From assembly GCA_963839475.1 (NCBI GenBank), contig CAWIVH010000017.1:558001-622000 (forward strand): a DNA stretch of 64,000 nucleotides, written 5' to 3'. A program made the position numbers and the translations under genes. The notes beneath the pieces were generated by a model that was given only the letters and a program-made list of their open reading frames with translations, searched no databases and was not told the DNA's origin. This DNA comes from CAWIVH01 sp963839475. Its GTDB lineage: Bacteria; Acidobacteriota; UBA6911. Shown one piece after another: positions 35,937 to 43,677 of the stretch. Position 1 is the first letter of the stretch. Every line of letters begins with the position of its first letter.

Positions 35937-36905
35937 TCAGCGGCATGAGCGGTGCAACAATCGCCATCGCCGCGCGGTCTCGAGCAGGCTGGGCCTTCGG
36001 CCTATCTTTCGGAGGCTTTCAAATACCCGTTCCGGCCTGCCCCAATCGCTCCATAAGATGTCGTCCAGCGGCATGACAACAAACTGCGGCGCTGCGGGAG
36101 CGAGAAAGGCCCGGGAAAAGTCAAAATCCGGGATACTCTGGTAAAGATCGACTAGATGCAAGTCGGCGCGTTTCTTACCCGCAGGCTTGATCCTGCCGAG
36201 GCGCCGTCGGAAAAGGTCGAATCTTCCTGTGATTTCGGGGAGCAGCCGCTGCGTTAATTTCCAGAGTGCTTTCACTTTGGCTGCGATGATCATGGTGTTC
36301 CAGAGATCCCCACGCTCAAAACAGCGTCGGGCTTCATCGGCTCCAGGTTTTTCGCGGAAGCTGCGAACCCGCCGGATTGAAGCCGAACCGGAAGGATCGA
36401 GGCCCGCAACCACACTCCCGGGCTCCACCCAGCCGTAATCGGTCTCAGAAAGATCCGGATGTGCCGCAAGCAAAATAAATGGAAGCGATGGATTTTCTGC
36501 CAGCTGTCTGGCTACATCTGCTTGTTCCAGGAATCGCTTCTTGGGAAAAATGAAATGGTCCGAAGGAAAAATCACAACCGATGCGTCCGGATCCCGCGCC
36601 ATGATGTGGGCCACGGGCAGGAAAACCCCCGCACCTGTTCCTCTGGCAAAGGGCTGCTCCAGGATCTCACCCCGAACGTTTTGCATCGCCAGGTAGCGCC
36701 CGTGGCCATTGCCCGTCACAGTTATGACACGATCGGCATGAGTCAATTCCACGGCACGATCGATCGTATGCTCGAGCATCGACTTTTTCCCACAGAAGGT
36801 GAAATACTGCTTGGGAAGGGCAAAGCCGAGATATTTTCTGATAAATGGTTGGATGCGGGTTCCTTCTCCGCCCGCTAACACAACAGCCCAGGTTTTCGCA
36901 GGCAT
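35937..36905 (-). CDS. Mannose-1-phosphate guanylyltransferase-like nucleotidyltransferase
   Basis: 322 residues, cytoplasmic. The N-terminus VVLAGGEGTRIQPFIRKYLG followed by PKQYFTFCGKKSMLEHT is the nucleotide-binding loop and conserved Lys of sugar-1-phosphate guanylyltransferases. FPSDHFIFPKKRF carries the metal-binding Asp, and GYGWVEPG-like TDYGWVEPGS and FREKP complete the sugar-binding part. Reaction: mannose-1-phosphate plus GTP gives GDP-mannose and pyrophosphate. It is shorter than type II PMI/GMP fusions, with no isomerase domain. It stands alone and converges on the spermidine-synthase-like gene. Substrate specificity is assigned by family only. Confidence 0.8.
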   Translation of the reverse strand: MPAKTWAVVLAGGEGTRIQPFIRKYLGFALPKQYFTFCGKKSMLEHTIDRAVELTHADRVITVTGNGHGRYLAMQNVRGEILEQPFARGTGAGVFLPVAHIMARDPDASVVIFPSDHFIFPKKRFLEQADVARQLAENPSLPFILLAAHPDLSETDYGWVEPGSVVAGLDPSGSASIRRVRSFREKPGADEARRCFERGDLWNTMIIAAKVKALWKLTQRLLPEITGRFDLFRRRLGRIKPAGKKRADLHLVDLYQSIPDFDFSRAFLAPAAPQFVVMPLDDILWSDWGRPERVFESLRKIGRRPSLLETARRWRLLHRSCR

Positions 36906-36986
36906 AGCTCCCTCCCTGTGGAAAGGAATTGGAGCAAATGCCGTGCCAGCCCTTGTCCGAAGAAGTTTTGGAATTACAGCAGGGTT

Positions 36987-37205
36987 TTAGAGGCCAAAGT
37001 TAAAGCTGGAGCCCAGAATTGAAGATGGGGGAAAGGGTATTTTTCCCTGATTGTCATGGCAAACAACGGGACAGACGCGAGAAAAGATCCGTCCGTCGTA
37101 TTCAAATCCCTCCATGAGTAGTTCATCGAGGGGAGTCGGATCGCGTACTATCGGGCTGATCCGGACATCAGGAGCGCCACTTCAGCCACGCGCTTTCCCA
37201 TTCAC
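36987..37205 (-). CDS. Small ORF with in-frame TGA (second selenoprotein candidate, or frameshifted gene)
   Basis: From GTG at 37205, after AAAAGGAGAAA, the frame runs 7 codons to TGA (37184-37182) and then 64 further codons to TAA. The part after the TGA looks coding (DVRISPIVRDPTPLDELLME; FSRVCPVVCHD; FNFGL end) with the same third-position GC as neighbours. Five base pairs CTGAT/ATCAG with a G-first loop of six bases lie 10 bases after the TGA, a weak SECIS-like fold. Alternatively ATG at 37201 has better ribosome-site spacing but its frame ends after 17 codons, so a frameshift or a dead gene is equally possible. No function recognised. Confidence 0.3.
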
Positions 37206-37373
37206 TTTCTCCTTTTCGCAAAGTGGCTTTAGCCTGGCTACGCTGCGAAGCGCCAAGGATGCGTGTTATCTGGCTGCAAAACCGGGGTCAATACAGGCTG
37301 GTTGGATAATGATTCACAGAACCGGAGGCATTCGCAACAAAGAAAGTGGGAGAACAGCAATGGCCGCGAAATC

Positions 37374-37544
37374 CTACTTTGCGGTCGTGCCTGTTTTCGC
37401 AGTCACGTCGGAATTTGAATCGTGTCGAGACTCGACACTGCAGGCGTCTGCCATTCAGGTTTGAACGCCCATCCGCGGAAGGATCCAACGCTGCAGGGCG
37501 ATGTACCCCGCAAAAATCAGCAGAAACCAGGCCCAATCAGGCAT
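37374..37544 (-). CDS. Candidate small membrane selenoprotein (TGA at codon 30)
   Basis: ATG at 37544 follows an excellent GGAGGAG site. Codons 1-29 encode one amphipathic membrane helix (MPDWAWFLLIFAGYIALQRW, then ILPRMGVQT). TGA at 37457-37455 is followed in frame by MADACSVES... and a real TAG at 37376-37374, giving 56 residues if TGA is read as selenocysteine. The resulting T-U-M-A-D-A-C has a cysteine five residues on, and a hairpin fitting the bacterial SECIS rules lies at the right distance (see next entry). Otherwise it is a 29-residue membrane peptide. Selenocysteine machinery (selA, selB, selC, selD) is not in the window, so the reading is an inference. It lies in an otherwise gene-free 770-base region. 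Confidence 0.5.
37422..37438 (-). promoter_or_regulatory. SECIS-like hairpin downstream of in-frame TGA
   Basis: On the minus strand GTGTCGA (37438-37432), loop GTC and TCGACAC (37428-37422) form a perfect 7-bp stem. The stem starts 16 bases after the TGA and the loop 23 bases after it; the loop begins with G. This agrees with the published bacterial SECIS consensus (loop G in the first two positions, 16-37 bases from UGA). Confidence 0.5.
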
Positions 37545-37677
37545 TCTTCTCCTCCGGGAAATCGCGGTTTGCATAAGATGTCATTCTATCATTGAAAGGT
37601 TGTTTGGGTAGGACCATTTGCTACATGGTCGATGCTTGTTTCCATTTTTTGGGCGCCGGCGCCGGAATTTGTAGACC

Positions 37678-38556
37678 TTACGGTTGCTTGGCAGCCGCCT
37701 GCTTCAACAGATCAACCAGTTCAAAGGGACGCACGCCTGCGCTTTGAGCCACAGATCTGAGGCTATCTTCTGGTTTGGCAGTGATTTTGTGCGCTTTAAG
37801 CCGATCCAGAGCGTTCTCCACGGTCATGCCGAGATCGGAGGCGATCTCAGCCACTGTTTTGATTCCATAGCCCGCACCTGAACCAGCGTGAACTCGGGGT
37901 GATTCGGGCTGGATTGCCGAAGTCGGAGCCGTTTCCGGCTGAAGGGCGGCATAAACTTCCCTGGGCGCAATCTTATGCTGCCTTGCGACCTCGGCCAGGG
38001 TTTGTTTGGTTGCCCCCGCGGTCATCCCTTTTTTCTCGAGGATAGCCAGAGCCCTGCTTTCCGGCATCTGCAACTTGTCGGCTACCTGGGTAACTGTGAG
38101 CATCTCCATGTGAGGCACTGGAGGCTCGTTCACTGGCCGGGACCATGAATTCTTGATCGATTCACCGGCTGTTGTAACCAGGTAAAAAGGCCGTATCTCG
38201 CCGATGGTCCCAGCCAGAACCGCAGAAAAAAGCAAAATGGAAACGGCGAGTTCTTTTGCATACCGGAACCCGGAGCCTTTTCGCTTCGTGATGTAATTCA
38301 TGAAGGCGTTCCAGTTGAATTTCAGAATGTGAAACAAACTGCCAAACAGGAATACAATGGCTGTCAAAATGTGAATCCCTTGCCATTGACTTTTGGTCAG
38401 AGTACCAAGCCGCCACATGCTCCAGTTGGCGATCCGGCCTGGAGGCGAGATATAAAGAATGACGCCGGAAACGATCAAGGCCAAAAAGGCCCAAGCCAGA
38501 ATAAAACTTGTGAAAGTGCGGAAACTGAAACGGTCTTTCTTCACCGATGCATTCAT
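37678..38556 (-). CDS. DUF4405-type membrane protein with C-terminal helical (HTH-like) repeats
   Basis: 292 residues from ATG 38556, which follows AAGGAGAG; earlier starts in frame are not supported. Three to four helices (FTSFILAWAFLALIVSGVIL; GIHILTAIVFLFGSLFHIL; ELAVSILLFSAVLAGTIGEI) resemble cytochrome b561/DUF4405 proteins, with His residues in IHILT and LFHILKF that could bind haem. The C-terminal half holds four short repeats (TVTQVADKLQMPESRALAIL, TLAEVARQHKIAPREVYAAL, TVAEIASDLGMTVENALDRL, SLRSVAQSAGVRPFELVDLL), each a possible helix-turn-helix-like unit. It is divergent from a haem protein gene. Membrane electron transfer is likely; what the repeats bind is unknown. Confidence 0.75.
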   Translation of the reverse strand: MNASVKKDRFSFRTFTSFILAWAFLALIVSGVILYISPPGRIANWSMWRLGTLTKSQWQGIHILTAIVFLFGSLFHILKFNWNAFMNYITKRKGSGFRYAKELAVSILLFSAVLAGTIGEIRPFYLVTTAGESIKNSWSRPVNEPPVPHMEMLTVTQVADKLQMPESRALAILEKKGMTAGATKQTLAEVARQHKIAPREVYAALQPETAPTSAIQPESPRVHAGSGAGYGIKTVAEIASDLGMTVENALDRLKAHKITAKPEDSLRSVAQSAGVRPFELVDLLKQAAAKQP

Positions 38557-38673
38557 GAATTTCTTCTCTCCTTGGCAAAAGTCACGCCGAAGTAGGCTGC
38601 AACAATTGCGCCAAAATCGCGCCCTTGCCCAGGCTGAAGAATAAATGCACCTAAAATTTTGCTTTTCAATCAC

Positions 38674-38777
38674 TTGCATTCAGGCGGGAGATGCAAATCT
38701 TTGAATCGGGATAATATGCGGCTTCCTTTTGTGCAAGATCTGCATTTGACAGGAATATTCGCCTGCAATAAATGCAT
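38674..38777 (+). promoter_or_regulatory. Promoter with paired TGCAA-N4-TGCAT operator-like sites
   Basis: TTGACA (38746-38751), a 17-base spacer and TAAATG (38769-38774) form a candidate promoter for the haem-protein gene starting at 38842. TGCAAGATCTGCAT (38732-38745) abuts the -35 and TGCAATAAATGCAT (38764-38777) covers the -10; the two are 32 bases apart, three helical turns. A further TTGCAT-N11-ATGCAA lies at 38674-38696, towards the divergent DUF4405 gene. The layout suggests a repressor controlling both genes; the regulator is unknown. Confidence 0.6.
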
Positions 38778-38841
38778 CGTGCACTCAAACAGGGAGGTAT
38801 AATTCCACCTCCGTATTGGGGAATACCCCGAGGAGAAAACC

Positions 38842-39438
38842 ATGAAACGGATTTTGCGTAATATTTTGCTTGCCACGATTGTAGTCCCGATAGTCATGGC
38901 CCAAGGCACGCAGAACTTGCCTGAGTTTAAAACCGCCAAGGAGATTGCCATGCAAATCCTGGTGGAGGGCCGGAACCTCTTGATGAAGGAAGTAAACGAA
39001 AAAGGACCGGCGGGTGCGACCCAGGCCTGCGCTGCGGTGGCACTGGATCTCGCGAAAAAGCACGAAAAAGAGGGATGGCGTATTCGCCGGGTCAGCGACA
39101 AAATCCGCAATCCCAATGATGCACCCGATTCGTACGAGGCTTCGATGCTGAAAAAGTTCGCTGCGATGAAGCAATCGGGGAAACTCGGCCCTGAAGATGA
39201 AAGTGCGGAAATAATATCCGAAGGAGGAAACCGCTATCTGCGCTATATGAAGCCGATCCAGATAGCGGGTCCCATCTGTCTAAAATGCCATGGCAGTCCA
39301 TCTGAAATTGGCGCCGACGTTAAGGAAAAAATTGCCAAACTCTATCCCGCAGATCAGGCCACGGATTACCGGCTACAAGATTTGCGCGGAGCCGTAAGTG
39401 TGAAGATTCCCCTCGGGCCTTCCTCCAAAGCCCGATGA
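38842..39438 (+). CDS. Periplasmic Tll0287-like (DUF3365) c-type haem protein
   Basis: 198 residues. Signal peptide MKRILRNILLATIVVPIVMA, then a Tll0287/DUF3365 domain with RRVSDKIRNPNDAPDSYE and a single haem c site CLKCHG (about residue 152) following RYMKPIQIAGPI. The fold is a PAS-like haem domain seen alone or in sensor proteins, thought to sense or transfer electrons in the periplasm. AGGAG precedes the ATG by a short spacer. It is expressed away from the DUF4405 membrane protein, and both share the palindromic promoter region, so they may form a small electron-transfer pair. Confidence 0.82.
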   Translation: MKRILRNILLATIVVPIVMAQGTQNLPEFKTAKEIAMQILVEGRNLLMKEVNEKGPAGATQACAAVALDLAKKHEKEGWRIRRVSDKIRNPNDAPDSYEASMLKKFAAMKQSGKLGPEDESAEIISEGGNRYLRYMKPIQIAGPICLKCHGSPSEIGADVKEKIAKLYPADQATDYRLQDLRGAVSVKIPLGPSSKAR

Positions 39439-39442
39439 CGAA

Positions 39443-40783
39443 TCAATCGCGGCCGGAAAAGCCGTATTCCTTCAATCGATATTGGAGTGTGCGGAGGCTG
39501 ATTCCCAATTCTTCGGCAGCGGCCCGCCGGTCGCCGGCATGGCGCGACAGGCTTTCAAGAATAGCGCTCTTCTCGAGGGTAGCCAGGGAACCTTGGGATC
39601 CGCTCGAAATGGACCGTGGTTCAGGTTGCATGGGCAGATCCTCGGGACGGATGGTCTGGCTTGCTGCAACGATCAGGGAGCGTTCGATCGCGTTTGACAA
39701 CTCCCGGACATTCCCGGGCCAATCATACCTGAGCATTACTTCCTCAGCCTCGGGGCTGATGGCGGGAATAGCACGGCCCATGCGACTGGACAGCTTCCGG
39801 GTAAAATAGGAAGCCATGGGTAATATATCTTCGCGTCGCTCACGCAGAGGCGAGATCGGGATAGGAAAGACGTTGAGGCGGTAGTAGAGATCCTCGCGAA
39901 ACGCCTTCTGGGCGATAGCTTGGGTCAGGTCCTTGTTTGTGGCTGCGATCACCCGCACATCCACGACTATCGAACGGTCTCCGCCAATTCGCTCGAACTG
40001 TTGTTCCTGCAGGACCCGCAGCAACTTGGCCTGCAGCCCCACCCCCATTTCGGCTATTTCATCAAGGAATAGGGTCCCGCCATGAGCAAGTTCAAAACGG
40101 CCTCGCCGCATCTGGGTCGCACCCGTAAAGGATCCCTTTTCGTGCCCGAAAAGCTCCGACTCCAGCAAGGTTTCGGCTATGGCCGCGCAATTGATTGCCA
40201 CAAATGGCTTGTTTACCCTGGGGCTTCTTCGATGGATGAAGCGGGCAACAACCTCTTTCCCTGTTCCGGACTCACCCGTCAACAAAACTGTTGTGGGCTG
40301 GACGGCGACCTGGTCCGCCATCCTGAGAACTCGCCGCATTCGTTCGCTTTCAGCAATAATATCCGGGGGGAAGGCTGCGTCAGTTTCCTGTTGGTGCAGG
40401 ATGCTCTGGTCGCGTAACGCTATACCTTTCAGCACCTTCCCCACGACGAGCCTCAGCTCCTCCGGGCTTTTCAGCGGTTTGATCAGGTACTCCTCGGCGC
40501 CGAGCTTCATCGCCTCAACTGCCGTTTCCACAGACCCGTAGGCGGTGAGCACCATGACGGGAGTCTCCGGCAGTTTTTCCGAAATCCAGCGGATCAGCTC
40601 GATTCCTCCCATTTCGGGCATGCGCTCGTCGGTGATCACCAGGTCGAAGCTGCGGCGCGAGAGAAGTTGGGTTGCCTCGCGGCCATTGGCGGCTGCAACC
40701 ACGTTATAGTCACGGGACAGGCTTCCGCTCAAAAACTGGCGCTGTCCCGACTCGTCATCCACAATCAGGATTGTCGGTTTCAT
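39443..40783 (-). CDS. NtrC-family sigma-54-dependent response regulator
   Basis: 446 residues. Receiver domain (1-120) with the acidic pair DD at 9-10 and phospho-acceptor D52 in LVITDERMP; AAA+ sigma-54 interaction domain (about 140-370) with Walker A GESGTGKE, the L1 loop GSFTGA and Walker B GGTLFLDEIAEM; C-terminal Fis-type HTH (ILESLSRHAGDRRAAAEELG, SLRTLQYRLKEYGF). The loop has Ser in place of the usual Ala of GAFTGA, a tolerated but uncommon change. The start overlaps the kinase stop (ATGA), so the pair is co-translated. Targets were not identified; no clear -24/-12 promoter was noticed nearby. Confidence 0.92.
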   Translation of the reverse strand: MKPTILIVDDESGQRQFLSGSLSRDYNVVAAANGREATQLLSRRSFDLVITDERMPEMGGIELIRWISEKLPETPVMVLTAYGSVETAVEAMKLGAEEYLIKPLKSPEELRLVVGKVLKGIALRDQSILHQQETDAAFPPDIIAESERMRRVLRMADQVAVQPTTVLLTGESGTGKEVVARFIHRRSPRVNKPFVAINCAAIAETLLESELFGHEKGSFTGATQMRRGRFELAHGGTLFLDEIAEMGVGLQAKLLRVLQEQQFERIGGDRSIVVDVRVIAATNKDLTQAIAQKAFREDLYYRLNVFPIPISPLRERREDILPMASYFTRKLSSRMGRAIPAISPEAEEVMLRYDWPGNVRELSNAIERSLIVAASQTIRPEDLPMQPEPRSISSGSQGSLATLEKSAILESLSRHAGDRRAAAEELGISLRTLQYRLKEYGFSGRD

Positions 40784-42054
40784 GTTTTTCCTGCCGGTAT
40801 TCGGATGGAACAGACTGCCCCGCCGGCGACGCCATCCTCGAGTGCAATACTCCCCCCGATCCGCTCCACTATCTGGCGGGAAATGGCCAGACCCAGACCT
40901 GTACCTCGTGTCTTCGTGGTGACAAAAGGCTTGAACAGATCGTCCGGATCGCGTCCACCCAATCCGCTGCCGCCATCAGAAATTCGCACTAGGAGCGATT
41001 TAGAGGCCGCATCGAGGGAAGCCTGGACCTCGATTCTGCCTCCCTTGGGAGTGGCATCTGCGGCGTTGATCAAAGTATTGAGCAGAACCTGTCGAAACCC
41101 TCCCGGATCCGAACGGATCGGGAGGCGCGGAGCCTCTATCATCACTTCAAGTGTGAGTTCAGATTCCGCAAGCTTGGACTGGAGCATGGTCCGGACCTCC
41201 CCAAGAACCTCCTTGGCGTCAAATTCGGCGATCTGAGGATCTTTGGTCCTGGCAAAATCGAGCAGGTCAGAAACCAGGCGTTCGAGCCTTTCGGCTTCAG
41301 AAACAACCGTCCTGAGCGACTGCTGAGAATGATGGTCGGGCGGCAGCTCTTCCTGAGCCAATTGCGTCAGACCCTTCATCGCCCCAAGCGGATTCCGGAT
41401 TTCGTGAGCCAGCGAGGCCGCCATGGTGCCGATCGCGCGAAGCTGCTGCTCGGCTCCTTCCCTGGCCCTCAGTTCCAGGAACCGGCGGAGCATCCTGATC
41501 AGGTACAAGGAAAGCACCAGAAGCAATACGCCGGTCATGGTGGACACAGCCAGGTTGAGCAGAGCCTGCCTGCGGATAAAATCCGCATCAGCGTCGAGTA
41601 ATCCCACGCGGAGAATCCATCCCTGCACCTGGGAACCCATTCCAGATCTAGGCCCCCGTCCCGGCATCAGGGGCAGCTCATAAACATAAAGCCCGGATCC
41701 GCCTTTGAGGCTGAATTCTTCCTTCGGGATTCGCGGATCGCCCGCTCCAGCGAGGAGTGCGCCGGACTGATCTACGAGCGCAAAAAAAGCCACAGATCCG
41801 GAATAGGATTCGTAGCTCTGCTCCAGCAGGGTTTGCCAGAATACGAGATTGTTTCTGCGGCCTGCCCCGCGGGCCTGGGACTCAACGGCCGCTGCTATTT
41901 CATTTCCCCTGTTCGCGAGGTACTGCGATCGCAAGCGGAGAAGTGTATTGAAAGTGAAGCCTGCGCTCGATGCCAGGGCCAGGCAGACAACCGCTATAAC
42001 CCCGATGAATAATCGGGTTGGAAAAGCTTCCCACCGATGATCTTGGTTTGTCAA
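40780..42054 (-). CDS. Membrane sensor histidine kinase (partner of the NtrC-family regulator)
   Basis: 424 residues. A first helix (VIAVVCLALASSAGFTFNTL), a periplasmic domain (about 45-170) without a recognised fold, a second helix (VSTMTGVLLLVLSLYLIRML), then HisKA with the phospho-His in ASLAHEIRNPLGAMKGL and an HATPase domain with N, G1 and G2 boxes (LLNTLINAADATPKGG; DGGSGLGG; RGTGLGLAISRQ). It has no PAS domain, so the periplasmic part is probably the sensor. Start is TTG at 42054, 7 bases after AGAAGG; no ATG fits. It resembles ZraS/AtoS-type kinases; the signal is unknown. Confidence 0.9.
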   Translation of the reverse strand: MTNQDHRWEAFPTRLFIGVIAVVCLALASSAGFTFNTLLRLRSQYLANRGNEIAAAVESQARGAGRRNNLVFWQTLLEQSYESYSGSVAFFALVDQSGALLAGAGDPRIPKEEFSLKGGSGLYVYELPLMPGRGPRSGMGSQVQGWILRVGLLDADADFIRRQALLNLAVSTMTGVLLLVLSLYLIRMLRRFLELRAREGAEQQLRAIGTMAASLAHEIRNPLGAMKGLTQLAQEELPPDHHSQQSLRTVVSEAERLERLVSDLLDFARTKDPQIAEFDAKEVLGEVRTMLQSKLAESELTLEVMIEAPRLPIRSDPGGFRQVLLNTLINAADATPKGGRIEVQASLDAASKSLLVRISDGGSGLGGRDPDDLFKPFVTTKTRGTGLGLAISRQIVERIGGSIALEDGVAGGAVCSIRIPAGKT

Positions 42055-42095
42055 AGACTGCCTTCTATTGCCGAAAAGCGCCCAGCCCGCTCACC

Positions 42096-42521
42096 TTACT
42101 CGAGAGCCTGTCCGCTTGATTTCGTTGAACGACGTGACACCGAAATGTCGATGGCCGGCGGGTGTTCGAGGTGTTTTTTTACGGTGCACTTCCCTGCTAC
42201 CTTGACCACGGCATCCCGATATTTCTCGGGAAAATCCTCGGGCAATTGGATGTCCGCCCTGATGCGCGACACGAGCGAAGTGCCGGGATCCCGCTCCAGA
42301 GCCTGGACAATTCGTATATCATCGGCGGGAATGCCGCGCTGGCGGCAAAAGCTCAACACATAGTAACCGGTGCATGTTGCGATAGAAGCCAGGAACAAAG
42401 CGAAAGGAGACGGAGCCGACCCTTCACCACCGTCGTCGACCGGCTGATCTGTCTGAATTGTAAACGGGCCAAAACCGGCATTGACCCGCATCCCACCCGG
42501 AAAACTAACCACCATTTCCAT
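42096..42521 (-). CDS. OsmC-family peroxiredoxin-like protein
   Basis: 141 residues, the usual length. Contains the OsmC/Ohr core with SPFALFLASIATCTGYYVLSFC; the first Cys (about residue 50, in ATCTGYY) corresponds to the reactive Cys at the start of the central helix. A second Cys lies further on (LSFCRQRG) and a third in GKCTVKKHLEHPP. Family members reduce organic hydroperoxides or handle persulfides. It ends the minus-strand operon that begins with an ArsR regulator and includes UspA and DUF2892 genes, suggesting a thiol or sulfide/oxidative stress theme. ATG follows AAAGGCAG. Confidence 0.85.
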   Translation of the reverse strand: MEMVVSFPGGMRVNAGFGPFTIQTDQPVDDGGEGSAPSPFALFLASIATCTGYYVLSFCRQRGIPADDIRIVQALERDPGTSLVSRIRADIQLPEDFPEKYRDAVVKVAGKCTVKKHLEHPPAIDISVSRRSTKSSGQALE

Positions 42522-42586
42522 GACTTCTGCCTTTCTCTTGGACCCTGAATATATCTGGCAGCCATTTCACCTCATTCCGTCCAGCC

Positions 42587-42799
42587 CTAATTACAGCAGC
42601 TGCCAGATTCTTTCTTCACCAGCCCGAACTTGTCCAAAATATCAGTCATCAGACACCAGCGCGTGATTCCCGACTGGAGCAGATTTGCCCCGACGAAGGC
42701 GGTAAACCAGAGCCAGTTGGGATTCACCCAGTGAGCCAGCGCCAGGCTTATCAAAACGAAACTTCCTGCAAAAACTCGAACATATCGATCTGCGGTCAT
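42587..42799 (-). CDS. Small DUF2892 membrane protein
   Basis: 70 residues. Start ATG 42799 follows GGAGAGAATCT; longer readings in this frame run into the UspA gene and are rejected. Two membrane helices (VFAGSFVLISLALAHWV; WLWFTAFVGANLLQSGI) and a conserved WCLMTDILDKFGLVK element identify the DUF2892 (YgaP transmembrane) family. In YgaP this part is fused to a rhodanese; here it stands alone and ends in GSCCN, so a vicinal Cys pair is present. Together with OsmC it points to sulfur-species chemistry, but direct evidence is lacking. Confidence 0.82.
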   Translation of the reverse strand: MTADRYVRVFAGSFVLISLALAHWVNPNWLWFTAFVGANLLQSGITRWCLMTDILDKFGLVKKESGSCCN

Positions 42800-42849
42800 A
42801 GATTCTCTCCTTATCTTGCGTTGCCAGTGCAGGTGCCCCGGCAGAATGT

Positions 42850-43677
42850 TCAATGTTTTGGCACCACCAGAAGAGGAACGGTCGCCATCTGCATGACGCG
42901 CTCCGTCGTGCTGCCGAAAAGCCCGCCAACCAGGCCGGGCCGCTTTTCTCCGCCCATGATGATCAGGTCGGGGCCCACACGGAGTGCCGCCTCCAATACG
43001 CTTTTCGCAGCCTCCCCACCGATGATTACCTGATCGACATTGCATTTTTGCCGGATCCGTTCCTCGACAAGTTCACAGGGCAATGTTTCGTCGCCGTTCT
43101 CCTGCGCATGCAGGATGGTCAGCAGCGCGCCCGTTGCATTGGCGACATCCGCAGCGTAATAAAGCGCCTTCCGCCCTACTTCAGTGAAGTTGAATGGACA
43201 CAGGATTTTTTTAAAAAGACCGGGAACAGCGGATTCGCGAACAACAAGAACCGGATCTTGGCTCTGCCTCAACACCGCCTCGGCAACAGACCCCAACAAA
43301 AATCGCCTGGCCCCGTGTCGACCATGCGTGCCCATCAGGATCAGGCCGGAAGAAATTCGATCTGCCTCTTCCAGCACTGCATCCACCACAGGCTTTACTG
43401 TCACCAAGAGCTCAGGTTCGAAACCCAGGTGGCGGACAGCCTCTTCCTTCAGCAGCCGTTCGGCTGCATGGTGCGATCGGGCGATTTCGCGCTTCATGAC
43501 TTGGATCTGGTCACTGGAGAAATACGGCGGCAGATCCAAGTGGAGGGCGTGCATCACCGTCAGGGGAGTGGAAAAGGTCTTATGGAAAACACCGGCAAAT
43601 CCCAGGGCAACGGATGAAGCGGCGCCAAAATCAACCGGCACCAGTATTCTGGCAGGAGGAAATGTCAGTTGTTTCAT
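42850..43677 (-). CDS. Tandem universal stress protein (UspA)
   Basis: 275 residues made of two UspA domains, each with the N-terminal strand and helix (ILVPVDFGAASSVALGFAG; KILCPFNFTEVGRKALYYAA). The ATP-binding glycine motif G-x2-G-x9-G-S/T is present in both: GTHGRHGARRFLLGSVAE in the first and MGGEKRPGLVGGLFGSTTE in the second, so ATP binding is likely. The ATG overlaps the stop of the RND pump gene (ATGA). UspA proteins act in stress survival and sometimes regulate transporters; this one may tune the pump complex encoded upstream. Confidence 0.9.
   Translation of the reverse strand: MKQLTFPPARILVPVDFGAASSVALGFAGVFHKTFSTPLTVMHALHLDLPPYFSSDQIQVMKREIARSHHAAERLLKEEAVRHLGFEPELLVTVKPVVDAVLEEADRISSGLILMGTHGRHGARRFLLGSVAEAVLRQSQDPVLVVRESAVPGLFKKILCPFNFTEVGRKALYYAADVANATGALLTILHAQENGDETLPCELVEERIRQKCNVDQVIIGGEAAKSVLEAALRVGPDLIIMGGEKRPGLVGGLFGSTTERVMQMATVPLLVVPKH

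Noticed and set aside
37051..37464. 137-codon plus-strand ORF in the gap where the selenoprotein candidate lies
   Set aside because: No ribosome site, no recognisable features, and it overlaps in antisense two better-supported minus-strand ORFs.
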